The notes: a model not told the origin generated them from the letters alone. 64,000 nt of DNA from Leptolyngbya sp. NIES-2104 (GCF_001485215.1 NZ_BBWW01000001.1:496001-560000), one strand, 5' to 3'; numbered from the stretch's first letter, positions 47,460 through 57,125 are shown. Numbers and translations are program-made.

Positions 47460-48371
47460 CTAACCCAGTAAACACGCCGCCGGAAAAATAAGATATTCCA
47501 AGAAAAACAGCTTCCAAATGAACTGATAAAAGCGTGTCACTTCTGACTTGTCTTGTAAATCGATCTTGTAGCTCCGAAGCCACATCGAACTGAGCGCCAT
47601 TAAGTGACTCAGGATCAAAAAAGGCGCATTCACGTTCGGCAGAAAAAACGCGATCGCAACAATCGACAAATAACATACCGTCAAAACCGCCCGCGCCAAA
47701 TTGAATACCGGACGTTGCCCTAATTTCAGCGTCAATGTCCGAATGTTGTATTGTCGATCGCCTTCTGTATCCGGCATATCTTTGAAGATCGCGATCGCAA
47801 ACGTAAACACCAAAATAAAGATCGTCAACGCCCACACATTCGCGGGAATCGGGAACCCCTGATTAAAGTGCAGGAACAATCCCAGATTCACGATCGCGCC
47901 TCTGACCGTAAAGATACAGAACGATGCCCAAAACGGAAATCGCTTCAATCGAACGGGAGGTAGGGAATAAAGTGTGCCAAGGATTAGACTCAATCCCACC
48001 ATTCCAGCAAGATAAACGCCTTGAGAAATGGCAACCGCGATCGCGATCATTCCACTCAGAAATACGATCGCCCGACCTTGCCAAATCGAAAATTCTCCAG
48101 AGGCAAGCGGTAAATGCGGCTTATTGATTTTGTCGATCGCAATATCTTCAAGCTGGTTCAAACCCACGATGTAAATATTGCCGCAAATGCAGGCGATCCA
48201 AGGCGCAATTAATGCGGTTGGCGGCAGGGCGAGTTGTCGATCGCTCCCCAACACAATCAGATACAACCCTAAAACACTCAGCGATGTGCCAATAATCGTG
48301 TGAGGACGGGAGAATTTCCAGAAAGCATAGAGGTAACGTTGAATAGGGTTAGAGGACGAAATTCGATTCAT
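47460..48371 (-). CDS. Homogentisate phytyltransferase
   Basis: Attaches a phytyl chain to homogentisate, the committed step of tocopherol (vitamin E) synthesis, in the membrane. The 303-residue UbiA-type prenyltransferase shows the first Asp motif NQLEDIAIDKINKP and the second KDMPDTEGDRQYNIRTL, with KFSRPHTIIGTSLSVLG at the start and eight to nine membrane helices. This matches Synechocystis slr1736/plant VTE2. It is 41 bp behind the methyltransferase on the same strand. Confidence 0.93.
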   Translation of the reverse strand: MNRISSSNPIQRYLYAFWKFSRPHTIIGTSLSVLGLYLIVLGSDRQLALPPTALIAPWIACICGNIYIVGLNQLEDIAIDKINKPHLPLASGEFSIWQGRAIVFLSGMIAIAVAISQGVYLAGMVGLSLILGTLYSLPPVRLKRFPFWASFCIFTVRGAIVNLGLFLHFNQGFPIPANVWALTIFILVFTFAIAIFKDMPDTEGDRQYNIRTLTLKLGQRPVFNLARAVLTVCYLSIVAIAFFLPNVNAPFLILSHLMALSSMWLRSYKIDLQDKSEVTRFYQFIWKLFFLEYLIFPAACLLG

Positions 48372-48412
48372 AAGCTTTCTGAATATCCTGACTTTCCCAC
48401 CCTACCTTGGTT

Positions 48413-49252
48413 CTAGGCTTTCTTACCGCAGAGTAAGCCAAATTTAATCAATCCGCGCTTGTAGCCTTGTTGCATTGTGCCGAGAGATAGCGCCGCTTGG
48501 ATCGTTGTCCAGCCCGACGTGAGTAAACCAAAAATTGCGCTCGGTGTAAAGGCAGAATCGATCACAACATCCCAAAATGGTGCAACGGCTCTCGACCAAT
48601 CCGCAGTTCGGATCTCTTGCAGTCCCAGATTTTGCGCGATCGCTTCATATTCCGGCAACGAAATCACATAGGGCAAATAGTAGACTCGATAAATTTCTGC
48701 AAGCCGTTTGCGATCGTCTACCGTCAACGGCACTTTATCGATCGAACGATGACACCAAGTTGCCATGACGAAAGTTCCACCCGGTTTGAGAACGCGCACA
48801 CATTCCTGTAGGAATTTCGCCTTGTCGGGCATGTGTTCACCGCTTTCGAGCGACCAAACGAAATCAAAAGAATTGTCGGGAAAAGGAATATTTAGGGCAT
48901 CAGCAACTTGAAATCGGGCGTTAATGTTGCTCGATCTCGCTCGTTCTGTCGCTCGATTTGCTTGCACTGGACTGAGCGTGATCCCCGTTGCAGTCGCGCC
49001 GAATTTTTCGGCTAGATAAAGGGAACTGCCACCGATCCCACAGCCGACATCGAGAATTTGCTCGGCTTCTGTGATGTTCGCCCAGTTGAGCAATTCTTCG
49101 ATCAAATCGATCTGCGCCTGTCTGCGTTCCTTTTTAATGTTGCCGTCTGCACCGTAATAGCCGTGGTGCATGTGTTCGCCCCAGACTTGTTCCCACAGTC
49201 CAGAAGACGCATCGTAAAAGTTGCGAATTTGATCCGATAGCGATGAAGTCAT
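48413..49252 (-). CDS. Gamma-tocopherol methyltransferase
   Basis: Methylates gamma-tocopherol to alpha-tocopherol using S-adenosylmethionine. The 279-residue class I methyltransferase has the SAM loop ILDVGCGIGGSSLYLAEKFG and the family stretch SGLWEQVWGEHMHHGYYG near the N-terminus, as in Synechocystis slr0089/plant VTE4. ATG 49252 was preferred over TTG 49270. It lies with the phytyltransferase, so first and last steps of the tocopherol path form one unit; the closely related MPBQ methyltransferase is the alternative reading. Confidence 0.88.
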   Translation of the reverse strand: MTSSLSDQIRNFYDASSGLWEQVWGEHMHHGYYGADGNIKKERRQAQIDLIEELLNWANITEAEQILDVGCGIGGSSLYLAEKFGATATGITLSPVQANRATERARSSNINARFQVADALNIPFPDNSFDFVWSLESGEHMPDKAKFLQECVRVLKPGGTFVMATWCHRSIDKVPLTVDDRKRLAEIYRVYYLPYVISLPEYEAIAQNLGLQEIRTADWSRAVAPFWDVVIDSAFTPSAIFGLLTSGWTTIQAALSLGTMQQGYKRGLIKFGLLCGKKA

Positions 49253-49764
49253 AGATAAGTTTAAGTTCAAATTGTATTCAATTTATCAAATCATTCTGCA
49301 AGAAGTAGATTAAGAAACGCTTTTGATAACCACAGATTAACTAGGTAATAACAACTACCGTTCCATGAAATTGTTACGAGGATTTATCTTATATGTCTAG
49401 AGGTCAATATCTGCGGACGTAGGTTCATCGAATGGTAAAGAAATATTTACCCTGTAGGGTGCTGTGCGCTGAATCTGGGGATCAATTTAATGGAGATAAC
49501 TCTGAGAAAAGGCAGAAAAAATTGATTTTTAATTTCTGCATAGCTTGAAGAGTTCGGACGTAGATATGGGTATGTTGAGCCATAAATCTAGGTCGTCAAC
49601 TCACCCAAATTGTTTCACTCAATCTTTACCAAGGCTCGGTTAACCTCACTTCTAAAATTCACGGAAACTCAAATTTCATTGTGTATCTTGTAGTGAGAAA
49701 AGCAACAATTCCTCAGCTTTGAAACCGAGCAAAACTCTCTCTTATCTCTTTTGGGAAGGTCATC
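49253..49764. other. 512-bp intergenic region
   Basis: Holds the promoters of the leftward tocopherol pair and the rightward nitrogenase-C-domain gene. It is A/T-rich. CGGACGTAG occurs twice (49414, 49555), which is near chance level. I recognise no RNA gene or repeat. Confidence 0.5.
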
Positions 49765-50073
49765 ATGTCTGAGTCACAAATTACCTTTGATTTTCCACTT
49801 TCATCTGGTCAAACCCGCAACAAATTTGACCTACTAAAACCGATTCGCAACTGGTTTGATTCGATCGAAGTTACCGATCGTAAGTCCGCTCATCTCATCT
49901 GTAAACTGATCCCGGCACAATGTCCGTTCGAGCGCGAGATTAAAATGTTCGGACGCACGATCGTTCACATTCCCCCGATGTGCAAGCTGAATCCGCTGTA
50001 CGACCAATTCGTCGGTCTACGGTTCCGCGCACTGTGCTATCTAGTCGATGAATGCGGCGAAATGGTAGTTTAA
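49765..50073 (+). CDS. Mo-dependent nitrogenase C-terminal-like protein
   Basis: A 102-residue protein with the small domain called Mo-dependent nitrogenase C-terminal: RNWFDSIEVTDRKSAHLICK, then LIPAQCPFEREIKMFG, IPPMCKLNPLYDQFVGLRFR and LCYLVDECG. It has four Cys. Stand-alone copies are common in cyanobacteria, including ones that do not fix nitrogen; function is unknown. No nif gene lies in this window. GGGAAGG upstream is a fair ribosome site. Convergent with the CobW gene, 4-bp overlap. Confidence 0.85.
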   Translation: MSESQITFDFPLSSGQTRNKFDLLKPIRNWFDSIEVTDRKSAHLICKLIPAQCPFEREIKMFGRTIVHIPPMCKLNPLYDQFVGLRFRALCYLVDECGEMVV

Positions 50074-51104
50074 GCGAGTTGTGCTGCTAACCGGGCTGTG
50101 TCCAAATCTTTGCCGATAAAGACCAATCGAGTTTGCCGCAGTTCATCGGATCGCCAAGGTCGATCGTAGAAATGCTCAAACCGTGAGCCGACTCCTTGAA
50201 CGACAAGCCGCATCGGTTTATCAGGAACCGCGACAAATCCCTTCACGCGGTAGATTTCCTGCTCTTGCACCAGTTTTTCTAATCGCGATCGCAGTTGATT
50301 CGGATCAAACGATTTATCTAAGATCAAATGCGTCGATTGAATTTCATCATCGTGCTCGTGCTCTTCTTCGGTGTCGTGATGGCTTGGACGTGTGGCTAAG
50401 TTCTCTTCAACTGCCGCATTAAAACCAAGTAACAGATTGGGATCAATTTCTCGATCGTTCCGCCCGTTTTCAACAATTTTCACGGATCTGGGAAGTTCTT
50501 GTTCGACTATCGATCGAACGTGTTCTTGAGCTTCCAAATCAACCAAATCTGTCTTATTCAAAATCACGAGATCCGCACAAGCAAGCTGATCTTCAAAAAG
50601 TTCCTGTAACGGAGTTTCGTGATCAAGATTGGGATCAGCCTGTCTTTGAGCTTCAACAGCTTGAAGATCTGCGGCTAAAGTTCCAGTCGAAACCGCTTCG
50701 CAATCGACCACGGTAATCACACCGTCAACGGTGGCTGCATTTCTAATCTCATGCCAACGGAACGCTTTAATTAAAGGTTTTGGTAGTGCTAGACCAGATG
50801 TTTCCACCAAGATGCAATCCAAACTATCTCGACGCTTGAGCAGTTCCAGCATCGTGGGGAGAAATTCTTCCTGAACGGTGCAGCAGAGGCAACCATTAGT
50901 GAGTTCAACGATATTACTGGTTTCGTCTTCGGGGCAGACTTGGCACGATCGAAGTAATTCCCCATCGATCCCCAGTTCCCCAAATTCGTTAACAAGTACC
51001 GCAATCCGCCGACCCTGACTATTCTGCAACAGGTGACGAATGAGGGTGGTTTTTCCGCTTCCTAAAAAGCCAGTAATGACAGTAACCGGAATCTTTGCAG
51101 CCAT
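50070..51104 (-). CDS. CobW-family GTPase, metal chaperone
   Basis: A 344-residue GTPase of the COG0523/CobW group, which delivers metal ions to target proteins. The P-loop is GFLGSGKTTLIRH, the metal site is CLCC (in NGCLCCTVQ), and the G4-type motif is NKTDL. A His/Glu/Asp-rich stretch (HHDTEEEHEHDDE) likely holds metal, zinc or cobalt. The C-terminal CobW domain (about 245-340) completes it. Cobalt delivery is one option because cobQ is present, but it is far away. Single gene. Confidence 0.93.
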   Translation of the reverse strand: MAAKIPVTVITGFLGSGKTTLIRHLLQNSQGRRIAVLVNEFGELGIDGELLRSCQVCPEDETSNIVELTNGCLCCTVQEEFLPTMLELLKRRDSLDCILVETSGLALPKPLIKAFRWHEIRNAATVDGVITVVDCEAVSTGTLAADLQAVEAQRQADPNLDHETPLQELFEDQLACADLVILNKTDLVDLEAQEHVRSIVEQELPRSVKIVENGRNDREIDPNLLLGFNAAVEENLATRPSHHDTEEEHEHDDEIQSTHLILDKSFDPNQLRSRLEKLVQEQEIYRVKGFVAVPDKPMRLVVQGVGSRFEHFYDRPWRSDELRQTRLVFIGKDLDTARLAAQLA

Positions 51105-51151
51105 AACTCTTTGATTAATTAACCGCGCTGATCATACCAATTCCATACAGC

Positions 51152-51198
51152 GAATCCTGGAAACCCGATGATTTTCTTCACCTAGGCTCCCAGGATTC
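51152..51198 (-). terminator. Inverted repeat after ho1
   Basis: GAATCCTGG (51152-51160) and CCAGGATTC (51190-51198) pair perfectly over 9 bp, with a 29-nt loop. It lies 20 bp after the ho1 stop on the minus strand. No T-run follows, so it may only stabilise the end of the message. Confidence 0.4.
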
Positions 51199-51217
51199 AA
51201 AGCTTGAGAAATTCAGT

Positions 51218-51934
51218 CTATTCTGCCGTTGCCAATTCGGTGCTACCCCGACCGCGTTTGCGGGTCAGTGCGTTAAACAAGGCAAGCCCGATCGCTTTAA
51301 TCAAGTTCCCTTCGAGTTCCTTGAACATTTTCATGTTCATGCCAAACGCATCGTTCGCTTCTTCGACAATGCGATCGGTGGCGGCATCATCGAGAGGCAG
51401 CGCATCCAAGCGAGCGCGATACTCTTTCTTAAATGCCCGCTCATCGGAAATATGCTTGAACTCGTAGAAGCTTGTACCTTCTCCCTCGGTCAAGTTCATG
51501 CCGTTTTGAGCAATCTTTTTGAGGATTTGACCGCCGGACAAGTCGCCGATGTAGCGCGTGTACGAGTGAGCGATCAACAATTCGGGGCTGATGTTGCCGA
51601 TTTGGTGAATTCGCGCCACGTATGACTGGGTTGCAGACGAAGGAGCGACTTGATCCCGCCAGTTTTTGCCAAAGTAGTAAGCTAGATCTTGTTCTAGCGT
51701 TTCCTTGCGTTCGAGTTCTGGGAAGTACACCTGCGACAAGATCGGATGATCTTTGTGGCGGCGCATTTCCTCTTCCATTGCCGAATAGACAAAGTAAAAG
51801 TTTGCAACGAGCTTCCGGTACGATTCTTTCTCAACCGTTCCTTTTAGAAAACACGCGATGAAGCCTGTGTTCTCCGCCATCGTGTGAGCTTTTTTGGTTC
51901 CTTCGCGAAGTTTTGTTGCTAAATTGCTGCTCAT
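51218..51934 (-). CDS. ho1: Heme oxygenase
   Basis: Opens heme to biliverdin with ferredoxin and oxygen, the first step to phycobilins. The 238-residue all-helical protein has the axial His in LREGTKKAHTMAENTGF, the conserved AHSYTRYIGDLSGGQILKK and the IVEEANDAFGMN end. ATG 51934 (MSSNLATKL), preceded by GGGAAG, gives the standard length; the frame opens 22 codons further up. The 320-bp gap upstream (51935-52254) should hold its promoter and that of the phosphoesterase; nothing else was recognised in it. Confidence 0.97.
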   Translation of the reverse strand: MSSNLATKLREGTKKAHTMAENTGFIACFLKGTVEKESYRKLVANFYFVYSAMEEEMRRHKDHPILSQVYFPELERKETLEQDLAYYFGKNWRDQVAPSSATQSYVARIHQIGNISPELLIAHSYTRYIGDLSGGQILKKIAQNGMNLTEGEGTSFYEFKHISDERAFKKEYRARLDALPLDDAATDRIVEEANDAFGMNMKMFKELEGNLIKAIGLALFNALTRKRGRGSTELATAE

Positions 51935-52254
51935 TCTAAACTTCCCAACACTGTAAATTAAGTAGTTCGCTGGCGTGTATTGTTCCGCTGGCGATCCCAA
52001 ATTCTAGTTTAAATCCCTGAATCCGTTGCATTGTAAGGCTTTGAATCCAGAATCGTACCCTAAACGTCAGAATCACCTTGTTTCGCTATTTATTAAGGTA
52101 TTCCGATTTGATGAGCCTTTTTATTACAAATTCTTACATGGGGCGGATGGCAGCCTAGATTTTAGGTGATTTCTTTTTCTTTTCGTCAAACTTTCCGAAT
52201 TCGTTCAGATTGACTGAGTTTTGTTAAGCTGAGAGCGCGTCACAGCGGAACGAT

Positions 52255-53136
52255 ATGCAGCCTTTATTCACTCAATCGGTCAAAGTCGAAACTCTGGAAA
52301 TCACGATCGACAATCTCCCTCCTCACCTCAATGGCACCAAACTGGTTCAGCTTTCTGATTTGCACTTCGACGGAAAACGGTTGTCGGATCAAGTATTGCA
52401 AGACGCGATCGAGGCGACCAACCAAGCCGAACCTGATTTCGTCGTGATCACAGGCGATTTTGTCACCGATGATCCCAAGCCAATTTATGAGTTAGCAAAA
52501 CGATTAAAACAGATCGATTGCCGTTCAGGAATCTATGCGATTTTGGGTAATCACGATTTACATCGGCGTGACAGTAAGGAAACGATCGTAAAAGCACTCT
52601 CGCAAGTCGATATCAAAATCTTGTGGAATGAGATTGCTTATCCGGTTGGGGAAGGGCTTGCACTCGTAGGTTTAGCTGATTTGTGGTCAACGGCTTACAA
52701 GCGATCGAGCGAAGTCATGGCGCAACTCCCCGCAGATTTGCCGCGAATTGTTCTCGCTCACAATCCTGACTGTGCTGAATCCCTGCAACAGTACCGCGTA
52801 GATTTACAGCTATCCGGGCATAGTCATGGCGGGCAGATTATCATTCCCGGAATCTTGAATGCCTCTGTGACTTGTGCTTACCTGTATCGAACCTTGCCGA
52901 GAAATTTGAAGCATCGAATTTCAGCGTTAAAAGCTTGTTACCGCGTGATGAAGCACTGGGAATGGGTCAAAGGATTTCATCAGGTCGGCAATAACCGACT
53001 GTATGTGAATCGAGGGTTAGGAACTTATTTTCCGGGGCGATTGTTCTGTCCGCCTGAAGTGACAGTCATTACGCTGAGGAGCAAGAGCAAATTAAGCGAG
53101 AACGTTACACTGAAAAGAACAACTGAGGCAATTTAA
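52255..53136 (+). CDS. Metallophosphoesterase
   Basis: A 293-residue calcineurin-like phosphoesterase. The metal-binding set is complete: QLSDLHFD, ITGDFVTDD, LGNHDLHR, LAHNPD and SGHSHGGQI. It belongs to the YaeI/YkuE-type group that acts on phosphodiesters, perhaps lipids; the substrate is unknown. No signal peptide or membrane helix. The stop shares one base with the start of the antitoxin-like gene. Confidence 0.9.
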   Translation: MQPLFTQSVKVETLEITIDNLPPHLNGTKLVQLSDLHFDGKRLSDQVLQDAIEATNQAEPDFVVITGDFVTDDPKPIYELAKRLKQIDCRSGIYAILGNHDLHRRDSKETIVKALSQVDIKILWNEIAYPVGEGLALVGLADLWSTAYKRSSEVMAQLPADLPRIVLAHNPDCAESLQQYRVDLQLSGHSHGGQIIIPGILNASVTCAYLYRTLPRNLKHRISALKACYRVMKHWEWVKGFHQVGNNRLYVNRGLGTYFPGRLFCPPEVTVITLRSKSKLSENVTLKRTTEAI

Positions 53137-53405
53137 TGATGAGTCGTGAAGAACAACTTTTAGAATATTGGCGCAAGCTTTCTTCTGATGCTCAAGCTCA
53201 AGTTTTAGAATTTACCAGAGCGCTTCAAGCTGACAAAAATTCGACTGACCCAGGTGCACCTCAGCATCTCACGATCGAATCTCGTGAACAACTCGATCGA
53301 CTTCTTCAAGCCGGACTCGACAGCGGAGAGCCGATTGAGGTAACAGACGACTGGTGGGAACAAAAACGCGATCGTCTGTTGAATAATTCCTCTCAAATCT
53401 TGTGA
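53136..53405 (+). CDS. Antitoxin of the ParE-type pair
   Basis: An 89-residue protein. The N-terminal half (EEQLLEYWRKLSSDAQAQVL) is helical and resembles DUF2281-like antitoxins; the C-terminal half (QLDRLLQAGLDSGEPIEVTD) resembles the toxin-binding part of ParD-like proteins. It is placed just ahead of the toxin with a 4-bp overlap, as expected. The start is the first of two adjacent ATGs and shares one base with the phosphoesterase stop. Confidence 0.8.
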   Translation: MMSREEQLLEYWRKLSSDAQAQVLEFTRALQADKNSTDPGAPQHLTIESREQLDRLLQAGLDSGEPIEVTDDWWEQKRDRLLNNSSQIL

Positions 53406-53722
53406 GTCGCGGGATTTCCATTCGTCCAGCCGCCAGCAACGATATTGATCAGCATGTTAGCTATCTGGCTGAGAATGATCCGTCAGCAGCGATGCGCTTC
53501 TTTGATGCAGCCCGTCAAACTTTTGCAAATCTTGCCCGTACGCCTGGAATCGGAAAGATTTATCGTGCTGGAGAAGACGAAACCCAAAATATCCGCAGAT
53601 GGGCAGTCAAAGGTTTCAAAAGTCATCTCATCTTTTATCGATTCGATCATGAGGTGGTAGAAATCATTCGCGTTCTGCATGGAGCACAAGATATTGAGCG
53701 CATCCTGGAAGATTCCGACTAA
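53402..53722 (+). CDS. ParE-type toxin
   Basis: A 106-residue RelE/ParE superfamily toxin. RPAASNDIDQHVSYLAEND, ARQTFANLARTPGIGK and YRFDHEVVEIIRVLHGAQDI are the standard marks of ParE proteins, which poison gyrase. The start is GTG 53402 in the overlap with the antitoxin. It ends within the convergent gene at 53719 (4 bp). Confidence 0.9.
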   Translation: MSRGISIRPAASNDIDQHVSYLAENDPSAAMRFFDAARQTFANLARTPGIGKIYRAGEDETQNIRRWAVKGFKSHLIFYRFDHEVVEIIRVLHGAQDIERILEDSD

Positions 53723-55131
53723 CTTTTCAGCTTCCGAATTTGTCGGGTTTCTTCTAGAATGCCCTCGACATCCTCTTGGCTCAATCGCCGCACATAGTTG
53801 ACCTTGACTTCTTCGAGTAAGTCGATCGCTAAACTTTGAATTTCTTGAAGCGATCGTTGTTGCTGCAATTCCGTCACGAGATTTTGACCAAAATTTTTCA
53901 CGAGCTTACTGATTAATTCGGCTCCCACTTTATCGTTTAGCGCCAGCACGATCGCGTCATACATTCCACTCGTGACCTCTGCGACTAATCGTTCATTAAT
54001 CTGTCGCGGCAAATCTCCCACAAGCGGCATCGCTTTCAATCCTTGATAAGCAGGCGATTGACTCAAAACGGTATCTACGCTGTGTCTTAGTAATGCTTCT
54101 AGATCCGGCTTCACTTTCGGTAGCACACTGAAGACGGTTGTTTTAACTAAATGGGTCGTCAATTCTTGAATCTCGTCGCGCTGATTGAGGTCAATGTAGG
54201 GACGATTTGCAGATTGCAGAATCCAGCGGGACAATTCCCCCCGCTCGATCGAGGATTGCAATCGATCGATGACTTGAATCACGACGACTTCAGCCACATC
54301 TTCGGAAATGTTCGCCACAAAGCCTTGACTCGCTTGCTGACGAACGCGACTAAGATTGATCATTCTGGCTTGATCGAGCCGAACCATCACCGGAATCACT
54401 CGCAACCAGCGGAAAAACGGCAGCAGCAAAAATAGGTCATACCAACGCCAAAGAATCGCATCGATCCAACTTAGACTCTTATATCGACGACTCAGGTAAA
54501 ACGTTCGGGCAATGAACTCCAGCGCAAAAATCGCCACAAACGGAGCATCAATCAGCCAGAACCAATCGACAAATTCACCATTTTCGCCAATCGATCGATA
54601 ATAGTTCGAGGCAACCAACGGGCGAATTTCACGATTAAAAAATTGCAGTTCGCTATCGGCTCCTCGCTGGGTGAGATGGTCTGCACTCCAAAAGGTTGTA
54701 AAGGCTTGCTTCGCTGATTCACGTCTACGCTCTTGGAAAATATGCTCTCGCATTCGGTTCTTGATTTTCTCTAGCGTTCCGCTTTTATTTGCCACAGCAA
54801 ACGGATTTACATCAACAATTTCTGCACTGCGATCGCGCAATTCTTGTAGTCTCGCTTGCACTTGCGTGCTCTGTAGTCCAGTTTGCTGAAGTTCTTGCTG
54901 TAAGAGATCTACTGTGTCTAAATAAGCTTCTGTATCGCGATGCGGTTCGATGCCTTTGACGCGATCGTAAGTCTGGGTCAGTCCTGGAAAGTTGCGGAAC
55001 CAGAAATCGCGCCACGGCACATATGCACTATCGAACGCTACCAGTCCCAAATTTGCCAGTGCCAATAATGCCATCGCTCTCTCGAACAAGAGATTTCGAC
55101 GCAGGGGAGAACGAGACGGAGACGATCGCAT
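53719..55131 (-). CDS. Membrane protein with ion-channel-like segment
   Basis: A 470-residue protein conserved in appearance, family unnamed. A first hydrophobic segment (about 18-38) is followed by a helical domain (about 70-150). Residues about 190-255 hold two to three membrane helices with APFVAIFALEFIARTFYLSR, SWIDAILWRWYDLFLLLPFF and RWLRVIPVMVRL; helix-plus-arginine spacing resembles helices S2-S4 of voltage-sensor channels. No selectivity filter follows. The large cytosolic C-terminal part (about 260-470) is helical. A sensor or envelope role is inference. Confidence 0.75.
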   Translation of the reverse strand: MRSSPSRSPLRRNLLFERAMALLALANLGLVAFDSAYVPWRDFWFRNFPGLTQTYDRVKGIEPHRDTEAYLDTVDLLQQELQQTGLQSTQVQARLQELRDRSAEIVDVNPFAVANKSGTLEKIKNRMREHIFQERRRESAKQAFTTFWSADHLTQRGADSELQFFNREIRPLVASNYYRSIGENGEFVDWFWLIDAPFVAIFALEFIARTFYLSRRYKSLSWIDAILWRWYDLFLLLPFFRWLRVIPVMVRLDQARMINLSRVRQQASQGFVANISEDVAEVVVIQVIDRLQSSIERGELSRWILQSANRPYIDLNQRDEIQELTTHLVKTTVFSVLPKVKPDLEALLRHSVDTVLSQSPAYQGLKAMPLVGDLPRQINERLVAEVTSGMYDAIVLALNDKVGAELISKLVKNFGQNLVTELQQQRSLQEIQSLAIDLLEEVKVNYVRRLSQEDVEGILEETRQIRKLKS

Positions 55132-55757
55132 AACTTGAAACCAGCATTGACTTTTCTGAATTCTAGTCTCGATCGCGATTCAATGACTTCATACAGATGA
55201 CGGGAATAGCGTCTCCGTGAAAATACTCCTGTTATTCGGTGGAATCGCTGAATATGAGATTCAATGCCCTGAAAGAAGTTCGCACCTTGAACCCCTTGAA
55301 AATGCTGAATAAAGGTAGAGCAACCTGATTAAACGGCTCTGAGTAGAGATAATCTGTTTCGGTTTCTGTCCATAGATTACGGCATCCCCAAACAGAAAGC
55401 CAGTGTTATTACGGATAATTTATCTCTCCTTCACAAAAGAATTGTGAAAACACGGAATTCTCACGGCGTTATTTACAGCGATCGAGATATCGGCTGCAAT
55501 CAATTCTGCTAGTCATTACGCTCAAATTCTCTACTAGCTGCTCTTCTGCCTAGAACTATTGGTCATTTGAAAGCGTCAATTTACGGATGCTCGTGTTTTC
55601 ACGGATGCTTCTCTAGCAATTGTAAAGAAACGGTAAACTTCTTCATAATTCGCGGATGGTTCGCTTTAGTCCCGAAAATAAAAAGCCGATTCTCTTCGGT
55701 CTGTGACTTTCACCGGAACCGTTTATCCTGGATAAGGACTCGATCGCAATACTGACC
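55132..55757. other. 626-bp intergenic region before trmFO
   Basis: No ORF of cyanobacterial character, tRNA or repeat family was found. TTCACAA-AAGAA-TTGTGAA (55430-55448) is a perfect 7-bp inverted repeat that could be an operator. TTATCC-T-GGATAA (55723-55735) is another close to the trmFO start. ACGGATGCT occurs twice near 55583 and 55602. The promoter of trmFO must be here; a small RNA cannot be excluded. Confidence 0.4.
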
Positions 55758-57125
55758 ATGACTGACTTTTCTCCGATTCATGTCATTGGTGGCGGACTCG
55801 CCGGAACAGAAGCCGCTTGGCAAATCGCTCAAGCGGGTATTCCGGTGATTCTTCACGAAATGCGCCCCGTTCGACAAAGTCCCGCTCATCACTCCGAGCA
55901 TTTGGCGGAACTCGTTTGCAGTAATTCATTCGGAGCGCAAGCGACCGATCGCGCTTCGGGACTGTTGCACGAAGAACTGCGGCGATTGGGATCGATCGTG
56001 ATTCAAACGGCAGATAAGCATCAGGTTCCAGCCGGGGGAGCGTTGGCAGTCGATCGAGGTGTTTTCAGTCAAGATTTAACCGAAACGCTGTCGAGCCATC
56101 CGCTGATCGAATTGCGGCGTGGGGAAATGACGGAAATTCCGAGAGATGGCATTGTCGTGCTGACGACGGGACCGCTGACCAGTGAAGCACTCGCGGAGGA
56201 TTTACGTGAATTCACGGGAATGGCTTATATGAGCTTTTTCGATGCGGCAAGTCCGATCGTCGTGGGCGAATCGATCGACTTTGAGACGGCATTTTTAGCA
56301 TCGCGCTACGATCGAGGAGAAGCCGCCTATCTCAACTGCCCCATGAATAAGGAGCAATATCTCCATTTCTGGCAAGAATTGTGCAAGGCGCAACAGGCAG
56401 AATTGAAAGATTTTGAGCGGGAAACGGCGAAGTTTTTTGAAGCGTGTTTACCGATCGAAGAAATGGCAAGACGCGGCGAAGATACGATGCGTTATGGTCC
56501 GCTTAAACCTGTGGGCTTGTTCGATGCTCGAAAAGGTGATTTCCGCGAAAACAAAGAGCATCGCCCTTATGCAGTCGTTCAACTGCGTCAAGAAGACAAA
56601 TCCGGGCAACTCTGGAACATGGTCGGCTTTCAGACGAATTTGAAATGGGGTGAACAAAAGCGCGTCTTTCAACTCATTCCAGGTTTAGAAAATGCCGAAT
56701 TTGTTCGCATGGGTGTAATGCACCGGAATACCTTTATTAACTCGCCTGAATTGCTCTTGCCGACTTTGCAATTTAAATCGCGATCGACGTTGCTTGCCGC
56801 CGGACAATTGAGCGGAACCGAAGGTTACACTGCCGCTTGTGCGGGTGGATGGCTTGCGGGAACGAATGCCGCGAGAATTGCTCTTGGATTACAGACAGTC
56901 ACTTTACCTGTCACTTCCATGATGGGCGCATTGTTTGACTTTATTAGTTCTGCGTCTCCCAAGCATTTCCAACCGATGCCGCCGAACTTCGGAATTTTAC
57001 CCGAACTGCCGAAGAAGATTCGCAACAAACAAGAGCGGTATGGACAATATCGCGATCGCGCTCTTTCAGATCTCGACCAATTCCGCCTTTCTCTTCCTAA
57101 ATCCTATGCGCTTGCTTTGTCTTAG
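55758..57125 (+). CDS. trmFO: tRNA m5U54 methyltransferase TrmFO
   Basis: Folate- and FAD-dependent enzyme making ribothymidine at position 54 of tRNA. The 455-residue protein has the FAD loop [17 protein letters not shown], the CSNSFGA catalytic-region cysteine, and the stretches [16 protein letters not shown] and [19 protein letters not shown], with [20 protein letters not shown] near the end. All are typical. The next gene starts inside it (20 bp). Confidence 0.96.
   Translation: MTDFSPIHVIGGGLAGTEAAWQIAQAGIPVILHEMRPVRQSPAHHSEHLAELVCSNSFGAQATDRASGLLHEELRRLGSIVIQTADKHQVPAGGALAVDRGVFSQDLTETLSSHPLIELRRGEMTEIPRDGIVVLTTGPLTSEALAEDLREFTGMAYMSFFDAASPIVVGESIDFETAFLASRYDRGEAAYLNCPMNKEQYLHFWQELCKAQQAELKDFERETAKFFEACLPIEEMARRGEDTMRYGPLKPVGLFDARKGDFRENKEHRPYAVVQLRQEDKSGQLWNMVGFQTNLKWGEQKRVFQLIPGLENAEFVRMGVMHRNTFINSPELLLPTLQFKSRSTLLAAGQLSGTEGYTAACAGGWLAGTNAARIALGLQTVTLPVTSMMGALFDFISSASPKHFQPMPPNFGILPELPKKIRNKQERYGQYRDRALSDLDQFRLSLPKSYALALS

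Noticed and set aside
49414-49563. Repeated CGGACGTAG in the gap before the nitrogenase-C-domain gene
   Set aside because: Two 9-mers in 500 bp are close to chance expectation; no symmetry or other support.
49765-50073. Evidence for nitrogen fixation
   Set aside because: The stand-alone nitrogenase-C-type domain occurs in non-fixers, and no nif gene is present in this window.
56935-57105. 57-codon upstream extension of the LpxB-related protein
   Set aside because: It lies wholly inside trm[15 protein letters not shown] is the family start.
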